DNA from: Metabacillus bambusae
GTDB taxonomy: Bacteria > Bacillota > Bacilli > Bacillales > Bacillaceae
Reading direction: 5' to 3'
Assembly: GCF_017497975.1 (NCBI RefSeq)
Contig: NZ_JAGDEL010000014.1
Span: 62,001 to 126,000, forward strand
DNA length: 64,000 nt
This document shows positions 54,056 to 62,700 of the stretch, in pieces. The translations under genes and the position numbers were made by a program. Within the stretch, counting starts at the first letter, position 1; the number at the start of each line of letters is the position of its first letter. The notes beneath the pieces were generated by a model, which saw only the letters and a list, made by a program, of their open reading frames with translations, did not search any database and was not told the DNA's origin.

Positions 54056-55396
54056 TTATTGCTTAATCCAACCAGGGCTGTATTCTTTTCCTACTTTTGT
54101 AGTATCACCTTTGATTGATAGCTTAACAGTTGGAGCTAATGTACCTCCAAAATGTTCAAATTGGAATTCTGCTGATTGATTTCCAACATCACCAATTGAC
54201 ATATCACCTAAATCTCCAAAATGAGCAAATCCAACCACATTTAAATTCGGTAGTACAAGCCATGAATATGCTTGGTATGGATTTTCAGGAGGATTAGCTA
54301 AAACTAAACCACTTTCATTCAGCGGCTCATAGCCACCGATCAATGTATCAGAAACAAATCCATACAATCCTTCAGGTCCTTGCAGTCCTTCAGCATATTT
54401 ATTGATATGGCTGTCTGTAAATAGATAATATTTTTTATCTTTAACAACAATATGTGGGCGTTCCAATTCCTCGTTTACATAATTTGCTTCCAAAAGAGGT
54501 GGGAGCATTTTAAGATTTGAAGGTTCCCCATCAACGACCTCTGCAATACCGATGTTCGCATTCGCATGAACAGCGCCTGCTGGAACTGGATTTTCACTAG
54601 TGTACTCAGAACTTCCTGCATATTCTTTTTTGAATGTACGATCACCAACAGCACCGCCTGAATTACCTTCAAATAGAATATATTCCTTTTCAGTTTTCAG
54701 GTCTTTAAACCACATAGGATCACGGAAAGCATAGCCTCCACCTTCACCTTGTCGAGCTTGTTCTTTAGTCTGATAATACTTACCGTCTGGCTCTAAAATG
54801 ATCTTGTGATCACCCCAGTTTTCAAAGTGGACTCCATTGCTATCCGCAATGATATCACCTGTCGCCATCGCCAATCGCTGTTCAAACGTTAAATGCGCTT
54901 CTCCTCTATGTCCTGTCGCTGTATAAAACGCATGAATTTTACCGTCATCCATCATCGCAGATCCAGCCCATTCACGAGAACCTAATGAAGCTCCTTCAGG
55001 GAAAAGTGTCCCGCCAAGCGTCCAATCTTTCCCGTTTTTAGAGTAAAAATAACGGATTGTTGCGATGTCATGTACTTTACCTGGAAGTACATCATTAGGT
55101 GCTGATAATGCAAACATCACTTTCCAGCCTTTAACAGATGCAATATTTCCGTCACGATCAGTCAGTGGCCATGTATCCCAAATATGATAATCTGCCGCTA
55201 ATTTCTCTAGTTCACTTATATCTGTATAAGGTAAAGTATTATCTTCATTTAGTTCAATTTTTGATGCTTGTTCTCGTGACCAATTTGTTGTTACCTCTGT
55301 TTCTTCTGCTTTTACAGTTAATCCTGAAAAGCTTGATGCAACAACGCTCGCTGCTAATACAATTGCAGATACTGATTTCTTATTAGTAAGGATCAT
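54056..55396 (-). CDS. GH68 fructosyltransferase 2 (levansucrase/inulosucrase)
   Basis: A 446-residue secreted GH68 enzyme. The signal peptide covers about residues 1-30. Catalytic residues: Asp in HIWDTWPLT, Asp in AFRDPMWFKD, Glu in ELERPHIVV. REWAGSAMM and PYQAYSWLVLP are also typical. The frame opens with a TTG at 55414, but AAAGGAG lies eight bases before the ATG at 55396. It starts only 32 bases after the GH68-1 stop, so it is in the same RAT-controlled operon. About half its positions appear shared with GH68-3 and GH68-1, which suggests tandem duplication followed by divergence. Confidence 0.92.
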   Translation of the reverse strand: MILTNKKSVSAIVLAASVVASSFSGLTVKAEETEVTTNWSREQASKIELNEDNTLPYTDISELEKLAADYHIWDTWPLTDRDGNIASVKGWKVMFALSAPNDVLPGKVHDIATIRYFYSKNGKDWTLGGTLFPEGASLGSREWAGSAMMDDGKIHAFYTATGHRGEAHLTFEQRLAMATGDIIADSNGVHFENWGDHKIILEPDGKYYQTKEQARQGEGGGYAFRDPMWFKDLKTEKEYILFEGNSGGAVGDRTFKKEYAGSSEYTSENPVPAGAVHANANIGIAEVVDGEPSNLKMLPPLLEANYVNEELERPHIVVKDKKYYLFTDSHINKYAEGLQGPEGLYGFVSDTLIGGYEPLNESGLVLANPPENPYQAYSWLVLPNLNVVGFAHFGDLGDMSIGDVGNQSAEFQFEHFGGTLAPTVKLSIKGDTTKVGKEYSPGWIKQ

Positions 55397-55428
55397 TCTA
55401 ATTTCTCCTTTCAATATATAGTACTTAA

Positions 55429-56739
55429 TTAGCGGTTTGCTCCAAATGGTTTAATTTCACCGTGTTTACCTTCTTTGGTAATTTCAGATGTATCACCATC
55501 TAGCTTTATTTTTAAAGTTGGTGCGAATGTACCTCCAAATTTCACTTGACCATTCTCATCTTTTGGTTCGTTGATGAAGCTAATTACTTGCTGATCTGGT
55601 AAAACCATCCAAGAATATGCTTGATATGGATTTTCCTTTGGATTCGCAATAACAAGACCACTTTCATTCATAGGTTTATAATCACCGAACAACCCTTCAC
55701 CAACAAATCCATATACACCATCAGGTCCAGTTAAGCCTGGTGCATAAGTAAATGTATGGCTAATTGTAAATAAATAATAGTTATCTCCATTAACTACAAC
55801 GTGTGGGCGTTCCATTTGATGATTTGTCCCAATTGATTCAAGTAATGGTGGTAAAAGTTTCAATTCACTAACGTCCTCATCAAGTACTTCTGCGATTCCG
55901 ATATTACCGTTATACTTTTCCGCTCCTGCAGGTACTGAGTGGGTTTTACGGTATTCTTCATCACCGATATTCTCAGGTTTAATAAAATCTCTGTTGCTTC
56001 CAGCTTGTCCTTCAAAAATAATATATTCTTTTCCAGTATTCGGATCTTGTAAAAAGAATGGATCACGGAATGCCGTAATGATCGGACTATCGGCTTGTTC
56101 AATTGTTTCATAATGCTTTCCATCTGCTTCAAGGATGATTTCATGCTTTCCTTCATTCGTCAGATGTACTCCGTTCTTATCAGCACTGATGTCGAAAGTT
56201 GTTTTAGCAAGACGTTGTACAGCCCTTTTATCCCAGCCGTTATAGTCCCAATTCTCTCTATCTCCAGTAGCAGTATAGAATAAATGCACTTTACCATCTT
56301 CATCAATCATAGAAGTACCAGCCCATTGCATATAACCTTTTGCATTATCATAGTCATATGGGATTCCAGCGTAAGTCCAGTCTTTACCGTTTTTAGAATA
56401 AAACATCCCGATTCTCGCTTCGGTATGGCGTTCTCCCCATCCTAAAGTACGAGGTGCTACCAATGCGAATGCAACTCGATAGCCATTTACAGTCGCAAGT
56501 GAACCATCTCTATTTTGTAGAGGCCATGTATCCCACACCCATTGATCAGGTGCTACAAGATCAAATTCAAGGTCAATTTTAGGTGCTGTTGTTTCTTCTG
56601 TAAGCTTTACTTTTTCTGCTTGCTGACGTGACCAGACTGAAGTTTGCTCCACTTCTGCCGCCATTGCTGGTGTAATAGCAAGACAATTTGCTGCTACAAC
56701 AGCTGATAACACAAACTTTTTAATTTTACTACTTCTCAT
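55429..56739 (-). CDS. GH68 fructosyltransferase 1 (levansucrase/inulosucrase)
   Basis: A 436-residue secreted GH68 enzyme, first of the tandem set. The signal peptide ends near ITPAMA. Catalytic residues: Asp in WVWDTWPLQ, Asp in TAFRDPFFLQDP, Glu in HQMERPHVVV. The block FTYAPGLTGPDGVYGFVGE is very like Erwinia/Zymomonas levansucrases. The frame extends to 56820, but the extension would run through the terminator; GGAGG lies eight bases before the ATG at 56739. Expression depends on antitermination at the RAT leader just upstream, as for B. subtilis sacB. The product (levan, inulin or short oligosaccharides) cannot be told from sequence alone. Confidence 0.92.
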   Translation of the reverse strand: MRSSKIKKFVLSAVVAANCLAITPAMAAEVEQTSVWSRQQAEKVKLTEETTAPKIDLEFDLVAPDQWVWDTWPLQNRDGSLATVNGYRVAFALVAPRTLGWGERHTEARIGMFYSKNGKDWTYAGIPYDYDNAKGYMQWAGTSMIDEDGKVHLFYTATGDRENWDYNGWDKRAVQRLAKTTFDISADKNGVHLTNEGKHEIILEADGKHYETIEQADSPIITAFRDPFFLQDPNTGKEYIIFEGQAGSNRDFIKPENIGDEEYRKTHSVPAGAEKYNGNIGIAEVLDEDVSELKLLPPLLESIGTNHQMERPHVVVNGDNYYLFTISHTFTYAPGLTGPDGVYGFVGEGLFGDYKPMNESGLVIANPKENPYQAYSWMVLPDQQVISFINEPKDENGQVKFGGTFAPTLKIKLDGDTSEITKEGKHGEIKPFGANR

Positions 56740-56817
56740 TTCCATTTCCTCCATTTTCCACGGTTGTTTTAGGAATTTTCCGTTTTTATAAACTATTCCT
56801 ACACTTATGTCTGACAA

Positions 56818-56893
56818 CAAAAAAAGACCTAAAATGTATAAGGGTATGTCACCAAAAATAGGTACACTTTTCCCTTAATACACTTTAGGTCTT
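56818..56893 (-). terminator. Leader terminator of the GH68-1 operon
   Basis: AAGACCTAAAATGTATAAGGG pairs with CCCTTAATACACTTTAGGTCTT, followed on the minus strand by seven T. Its 5' arm overlaps the RAT at AAGACCT, the classical mutually exclusive arrangement. Confidence 0.92.
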
Positions 56894-56916
56894 GCCTGCT
56901 TAACCAGTCACAATCC
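56887..56916 (-). promoter_or_regulatory. RAT (ribonucleic antiterminator) of the GH68-1 operon
   Basis: The minus strand begins GGATTGTGACTGG, then TTAAGCAGGCAAGACCT. This 30-base element differs from the B. subtilis sacB RAT at only a few positions. It should bind the antiterminator encoded at 49838. Confidence 0.92.
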
Positions 56917-56996
56917 CGCATAATTTTGTTTACAAGGATCATTCTATTCTGTTCGACAATTTATAGCAATAGTATAATATACTCTTAATTTTCCAA

Positions 56997-57026
56997 AGTA
57001 TAATAGTTATATACTCACGTTCACAA
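56997..57026 (-). promoter_or_regulatory. Possible promoter of the GH68-1 operon
   Basis: TTGTGA (57021-57026), 18 bases, TATACT (56997-57002) on the minus strand. Other TATA-like hexamers lie nearby, so the call is tentative. Confidence 0.4.
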
Positions 57027-57088
57027 AACATCTTTGTAGTAAAATATTCATCCTTTTTAAAAAACTACTCTATCATTCTTAGTACTAT

Positions 57089-59485
57089 TTAATCTTCTTC
57101 TCCTGTAATGGCAGTATCGATACTCCATACTCTCATAAGTCGTACAAAAGGCTCTCCTTCAATCCCATATACTTCAAGACCTTTTGATTGATCAAGTGTT
57201 GGAAATACACGGGAGGATATGCTTTTTTCATTATTTACATAGGCTTCAACAATTGATTTATCAACAAATAGTTGTAGCTTTAAGATATTATCCTCAAGGG
57301 TCAGGTTACCACCTTGAACTCCCTTTTCAATCTCAGGATTTTCACTTGAACGCTCACGATCAATATGAATGGTTTTGCTTTCATTATGATAAAAAACAGT
57401 CGTTTCTTCCCGATTATTTGGATCTTTTAAAAGTTTCAATCCGGCAGCTTTCGTATTTGAAACATCGAGTTCTAACTCGATTTCAAATTGATCGCTTTGG
57501 ATTTTTTTAAGCTGTTTATTTGCTTCATCCATTGTGGCATTTTCAATAGATGTTAGTTCTTCCTTTCGAAGTGATTGTACCTCTTTAATCGGACGAATCC
57601 CAAGATCTAGCTTGTCATTTATATAAATTTCAAGTGGCATTCCAGCGCCATGTGCCCATCCTGATTGATATTTTTCAGCTTCTGAACGCCTGTCTTGTAA
57701 AATACTCGTTACAATAGTCCTTCCCTTCTCGTCCACAAATCCTTGTGCTCCAGTGAAATGTTCACCATAATCAAACATTTTTGGCTCCTGGCTGTCAGGG
57801 ATAAACTCTAATTTTTCTGGATCCCAGGTCCCAATCCAATAGAATGTAAACCGAGCAGCATCAGGACTAGGATTCATGAAATAAGGACTAATCATAAATA
57901 CATATTTTTGTTCATTCGTTTCATCATTTTTAATCGGTACTAAGAATGGCAATTCCCAAACATCCCCTGTATGAGGATAGTTTACTTTATCACCTATCAT
58001 CAATGGCTTTTCGTACTTCCAGTGTTCAAGGTCTTCTGACGTGTATAGTAAAGCTGTACCACCTGCAGCTTCCACACCAGAACCAACAAGCTGATACCAT
58101 TTGTCTCCATCTTTCCATACGTATGGATCACGAAATTGGCCAAACATCACCTTTCCTTTTGGTGTATCCATATTCTCCTCTTGTATTGTTACAGGGTTAG
58201 GATTCATGTTCCAGTCGTTCAGGTTGACATCATTTGGATCTGCTGCCCTGGCCATCCCAGTCATTTGATTCGGCTTCATTTCATCATGTCCTGCTGTGTA
58301 AAATAACACTGGTACTCCATTTTTATCATATGTTGCACTACCAGACCAAACGCCATCACGAGCTGCGGTTCCCTCTGATGGACTTAAAGCAATAGGACTG
58401 TCTTCCCAATGAATCATGTCTTTACTTGTGGCATGTCCCCAATGAATTTGGTGCCAAAAAGGACCAGCTGGATTAAACTGATAAAACAAATGATACTTAC
58501 CGTTATAATAAATAGGTGCATGCGGTTCATTCATCCAATGCTGTGGAGCTGTAAAATGATAATTAGGCCGATAACGATCCCCTTTATAAACTGTTCGATC
58601 AAAAGACGTATTTGGAATTGGCAGTTCATGATTAAACGTGTTATTGACCTCATCATACTGCTGCTTAATCTGTTCATCACTAAATGCTTCACTGTACAAT
58701 GAAACATTATCCATTAATCCATTAAACATATTTGCTTGAAACACATCAGATACAGAAACAGCCTGATTGTGCTTTCCGACTAGTAATGGCAGATGATCCG
58801 CTGGGACAAACTGACTATCTTCGGGCACTTCTTTTTCTTGTACGAGCTCACCGTTTATATACAGTGAGATTTTATTTGTTTGCTTATTAAATTGTGCAGC
58901 AACATAGGACCATTTATCTTTCGGCAGGATTTTCCCCGCTGGTGACCACATTTCATGCCATTGATCGTTAAGTGCAAGCTGAAACGTTATATATCCATGA
59001 CGTCCCATCCCTAAAATAAAGCCTTGTTTGTTTGCTTTATCATGTTGATTCATTATAACGGAGGTTTGTCCATTGTCTCCCCATTCATATGCCCTTGGTG
59101 CAACCCACGCTTCAATTGATAAAGAATCAGTTGGTTTTTGCACCATCTCAGGAGCGACTTCTATCCAGTTTGAATATCCATCAAATAATAAAGCCTTACT
59201 GCTAATCCCGTTTTTCCACTCTGGATCTGAGGTCAATGCATGATGAATATTGGCATCTTTAAATTGAGCAAGATCACTAGTTACTTTTCCAGCACCTTCA
59301 TCAAATCCCCATTGATGGAGTGCTTGACCATTAAGTGCGTATTCTAATAGCTGATCTTCCTTAATGTTGTCATTTATTGATTCTGAATCATCCTTTAGTT
59401 GAAATTTCATCAAAACTCCCGAAATGATCATGATACAAAGTGCTATGGCAAGTAGCCCCATCCCTATAACTCTCTTCTTTTTCAT
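57089..59485 (-). CDS. Membrane-anchored LamG-GH32 enzyme (WMNEPHAP subgroup)
   Basis: A 798-residue protein. An N-terminal hydrophobic segment (6-26) acts as a signal anchor or signal peptide. LamG spans about 53-270 (LHQWGFDEGAG, LLFDGYSNW, IEAWVAPRAYEWG, LYINGELV, MFNGLMDNVSLY). GH32 follows from 303, with WMNEPHAP (317-324, Glu320), FRDPYVW (Asp453) and VWELP (Glu511). These replace the canonical WMNDPNG and WECPD, as in the proteins at 38116 and 45296. Expression is under a RAT/terminator leader, so it is induced together with the GH68 fructosyltransferases, presumably by sucrose. It probably processes the polymer they make outside the cell. AAGGAG precedes the ATG. Confidence 0.88.
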   Translation of the reverse strand: MKKKRVIGMGLLAIALCIMIISGVLMKFQLKDDSESINDNIKEDQLLEYALNGQALHQWGFDEGAGKVTSDLAQFKDANIHHALTSDPEWKNGISSKALLFDGYSNWIEVAPEMVQKPTDSLSIEAWVAPRAYEWGDNGQTSVIMNQHDKANKQGFILGMGRHGYITFQLALNDQWHEMWSPAGKILPKDKWSYVAAQFNKQTNKISLYINGELVQEKEVPEDSQFVPADHLPLLVGKHNQAVSVSDVFQANMFNGLMDNVSLYSEAFSDEQIKQQYDEVNNTFNHELPIPNTSFDRTVYKGDRYRPNYHFTAPQHWMNEPHAPIYYNGKYHLFYQFNPAGPFWHQIHWGHATSKDMIHWEDSPIALSPSEGTAARDGVWSGSATYDKNGVPVLFYTAGHDEMKPNQMTGMARAADPNDVNLNDWNMNPNPVTIQEENMDTPKGKVMFGQFRDPYVWKDGDKWYQLVGSGVEAAGGTALLYTSEDLEHWKYEKPLMIGDKVNYPHTGDVWELPFLVPIKNDETNEQKYVFMISPYFMNPSPDAARFTFYWIGTWDPEKLEFIPDSQEPKMFDYGEHFTGAQGFVDEKGRTIVTSILQDRRSEAEKYQSGWAHGAGMPLEIYINDKLDLGIRPIKEVQSLRKEELTSIENATMDEANKQLKKIQSDQFEIELELDVSNTKAAGLKLLKDPNNREETTVFYHNESKTIHIDRERSSENPEIEKGVQGGNLTLEDNILKLQLFVDKSIVEAYVNNEKSISSRVFPTLDQSKGLEVYGIEGEPFVRLMRVWSIDTAITGEED

Positions 59486-59529
59486 GTTAAAACTCCTTAT
59501 ATAATAATCTTATTTTCAACGTTAATAGT

Positions 59530-59598
59530 AAAAAAAGACCTAAAATGGGTAAGAGTTTGTACACAAAGGTACATACTCCCTACCACATTTTAGGTCTT
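59530..59598 (-). terminator. Leader terminator of the LamG-GH32 gene
   Basis: AAGACCTAAAATGGGTAAGAGT pairs with ACTCCCTACCACATTTTAGGTCTT, imperfect in the middle, with T-rich sequence after it on the minus strand. It overlaps the RAT by AAGACCT. Confidence 0.88.
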
Positions 59599-59620
59599 GC
59601 CTGCTTTCCAGTCACAATCC
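59592..59620 (-). promoter_or_regulatory. RAT of the LamG-GH32 gene
   Basis: The minus strand begins GGATTGTGACTGG, then AAAGCAGGCAAGACCT: 29 bases, one shorter than the GH68-1 RAT and otherwise nearly identical. Confidence 0.9.
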
Positions 59621-59649
59621 TACAATATTTAATTTTTCATGATCATAGT

Positions 59650-59678
59650 ATTGTATTTCATTGAATACTAACTTTCAA
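59650..59678 (-). promoter_or_regulatory. Promoter of the LamG-GH32 gene
   Basis: TTGAAA (59673-59678), 17 bases, TACAAT (59650-59655) on the minus strand. The RAT begins about 30 bases downstream of the -10 box. Confidence 0.75.
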
Positions 59679-59746
59679 TAGATCAATAGATATAGATGGG
59701 TCTATTGGAATGAATCAATTTTACACTTAAGTAATACTCACTTATT

Positions 59747-62700
59747 TTACTTTTTTTCTTGTATGCTTAAAGGCACCTCAATCAACTTCCACTTCTGTGA
59801 CGCTTCACTATTAAACTCATTAATCTCTACAACTGTTCCATCTTCTATTTTGCGGTCTGGCACTTCAAGCGCCTTACCGCTGTTCACTACGTTAAATGTC
59901 ACAGTACCGTCCCAATTATCTGTAATTCTCCACTGTTGGTTATCGTAGCCAAAGTACTCCCATATCTGTACATCATCTCCATTTGAGGTTCCAGAAGCAT
60001 CTAAGACTTTGTTACTCTTTTGAGAAAGAACTTTGTAAATTCCAGATGGCTCTCCTTCTATATTCCATACCTGTTCCAAGGTACCACTCTTAGGTCTTAT
60101 CTTCACTTTTGATCCATTTGATGTTCCATCAACAGTAAGTGCTTTACCGCTATTATCCTCAACGATCTTAAAAGAAGTTTTACTCTCCACTACAGTTGTT
60201 CCAATTACTTTTCCATTATTTGCAATTGCTGAAATAGTCGCCCTTCCGTATCCCACTACCTTTATATCCGCACTAGATTCATCAAATTTTTCCACCTCAG
60301 CTATTGTTGGATTGCTAGTTTGCCATTTGATCTTTTGGTTTTTGGCAGACCTTGGGAGTATCGATGTAGATAACCTATGTGACTGTCCAATCCTGAGTTC
60401 AAGCTTGCTATGATCCATCACAACTTTATTTGGTGATGTCCCTTCATAAGATTCATCTTTCCAGATCCCAGCTAATGGATACACATTTAAGGAAACAATT
60501 TTTACATTTCCACCCTTTGTATAAAAGCTCATTCCATCACTTGCTCCATCAGGAAAGACCACATTTGAGAAAACAGCTTGACCGTCATTTCCAAATACTT
60601 CAACCGATGACTCATCAACATAAATTCTCATCTTAACTCGTTTATTATTTGGCTTTATTGTTGTTTCATGATAAGTAGTAAAGTTTTCAGAAAAATCAAT
60701 TTCCCCTGATTCGGAACGGTCGAAAAACATCTTTGAATCGGTAACATTGTAGCCTACAACTGTCTTTTGATCCTCTGATTCTCTAAGTCGAAAGCCAAAT
60801 TCTTCTGTTCCATTGTCTTTAGGTAGCTCAAATTCTGCAACAATTTCATAGGCTGAACCATTCAAGTCTGAAAGCAAGTTGGGATCATTCATTTTTACAA
60901 TCCTATTACTCCTTGAGAATGCTGGTCCTCTTAGTTTTTCTAATTCTTCGATCGGATTTTGCAACATGCGAACCCCCTCTTCTGGAACTGTTTTTAATGT
61001 TAATTCGCGGGGAATTGACATTTGTCCCTGCCATGGGGAAGTTGGAAAACTGAAAGGGTAATCCCAATTGCTCATCCAACCTAATGATATGCGACGACCG
61101 TCTGAAGCAGGAATATCAGAAAATGACATGGCTGCATACATTTCTTTTCCATATTCATTCTTCAATAAGAATCCCTCAGGATGATCACTAACAAAGCGTT
61201 TACCATCAAAGGTACCAACAAAGTATTCTGAATCAGATCCGTTCGTATTTAGATTGGCACCTGTACTGATTGATAACACCCATTTTTTATTATTTTCATC
61301 TCCATCAACCGGCAGCTGAAAGAAATCTGGACATTCCCACACTCCACCTCTTACATACTTACCATAACCAAATGATTCGATAAGTTCCCAATTCAACAAA
61401 TCCTTTGACGTGAAAAATCGGATATGATCTCCTCCTGAAACAACCATCACCCACTGCTTATGATCTTCATCCCAAACTACTTTTGGATCGCGGAAATCCC
61501 AGCCTTCTCCACCATAAAATTCACCAATATTAGGGATGATCGGATTGCCATCATAAAACTCCCATGTTCTTCCCTTATCCCGACTATAAGCCACACCTAT
61601 CTTTTGATCTCCATTGTGCTTAGCTGGATTGAAAGATGTGTAATAGGCAATTAAACCCGAGCCTTCTTCATTAAACAACCCTGAAACATTTTCATTATCA
61701 ACTACTGCTGAGCCTGACCATGCATGTCCCATCTCATTCCAAGGGATCGCTATCGGCAATCTCTTCCAATGGACGAGGTCTGTACTAACAGCATGTGCCC
61801 ATTTGCCGCCATCTTGGTGAAAGAGATGGTATTCTCCTTCATAATAAACCAACCCGTTGGGATCACTTGCTGAACCTCTTGCTTGGGTAAAATGATATTG
61901 TGGTCGATATAGCTCAGTATAATAATCATCAAATGATGTCGCATAAACATTTTGAAAATAGGCAGTTCCGTTATGCACATTTAAACCAAATTTCCCATTA
62001 GAGTAAGCAGTATCTTTTACATTTATGACAGGATCGGCAAATCCATCTACATACACCATTATATTTGATCCCTTTGCATGGACTTCAAAATGATACGTCT
62101 TGCCTAATTCAACATTTCTATCTACCATACCAACCGTTCTATCTCCATTAAGATCCAATAAACGAATATTATTTAAATTAGGATCAATCGTTAGCATATA
62201 CCCTCTTGTTGCATCTGAATTTGCACGAAAAACGAGTCCTGCCGTTCCATATGCAGTATCAGCATCCACTTTTAAGTCACCTTCTAGAACGAAATCCGTT
62301 TTTGTCGTTTCAGCTACACGATACGTATTATTAGCTCCAGAACTAACTCCTTCCATCCCTTCCAGATGTGGAGCCCATTCTCCATTATATGAAACCCATC
62401 CATCTAAATTTGTATTCATTTCACTTATTTCTATGTTTTGAAAGACTACACTTCCATTTGACGCATGAAGTCCTAAAAAACCTTCCGTATAGACATCATC
62501 ATCAATACTAATCACAGGTTCCGAATTGTTTTGCCAGTATACGTATAAAGAAGTTCCCTCCGCTTTTACTCGGATATGATAAAGGTTACCTGATTCTATT
62601 GAAACATTACTATTAGCAATTTCTTTATTTTGTTCCGTATCATATAAGCGAATACGATCTGTTTTAGGATCTATTTGCAAACCATAAGCCTGCAAACCTG

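Noticed and set aside
55429-56820. Upstream start of GH68-1 at 56820
   Set aside because: The extension would be translated through the leader terminator. The ATG at 56739 has GGAGG and a proper signal peptide.
57184-58702. Plus-strand ORFs opposite the GH32 genes (also 41166-41360 and 43327-43553)
   Set aside because: They are complements of conserved GH32/LamG coding sequence, without start signals. The same shadows recur at each GH32, which shows that they follow the sense gene.
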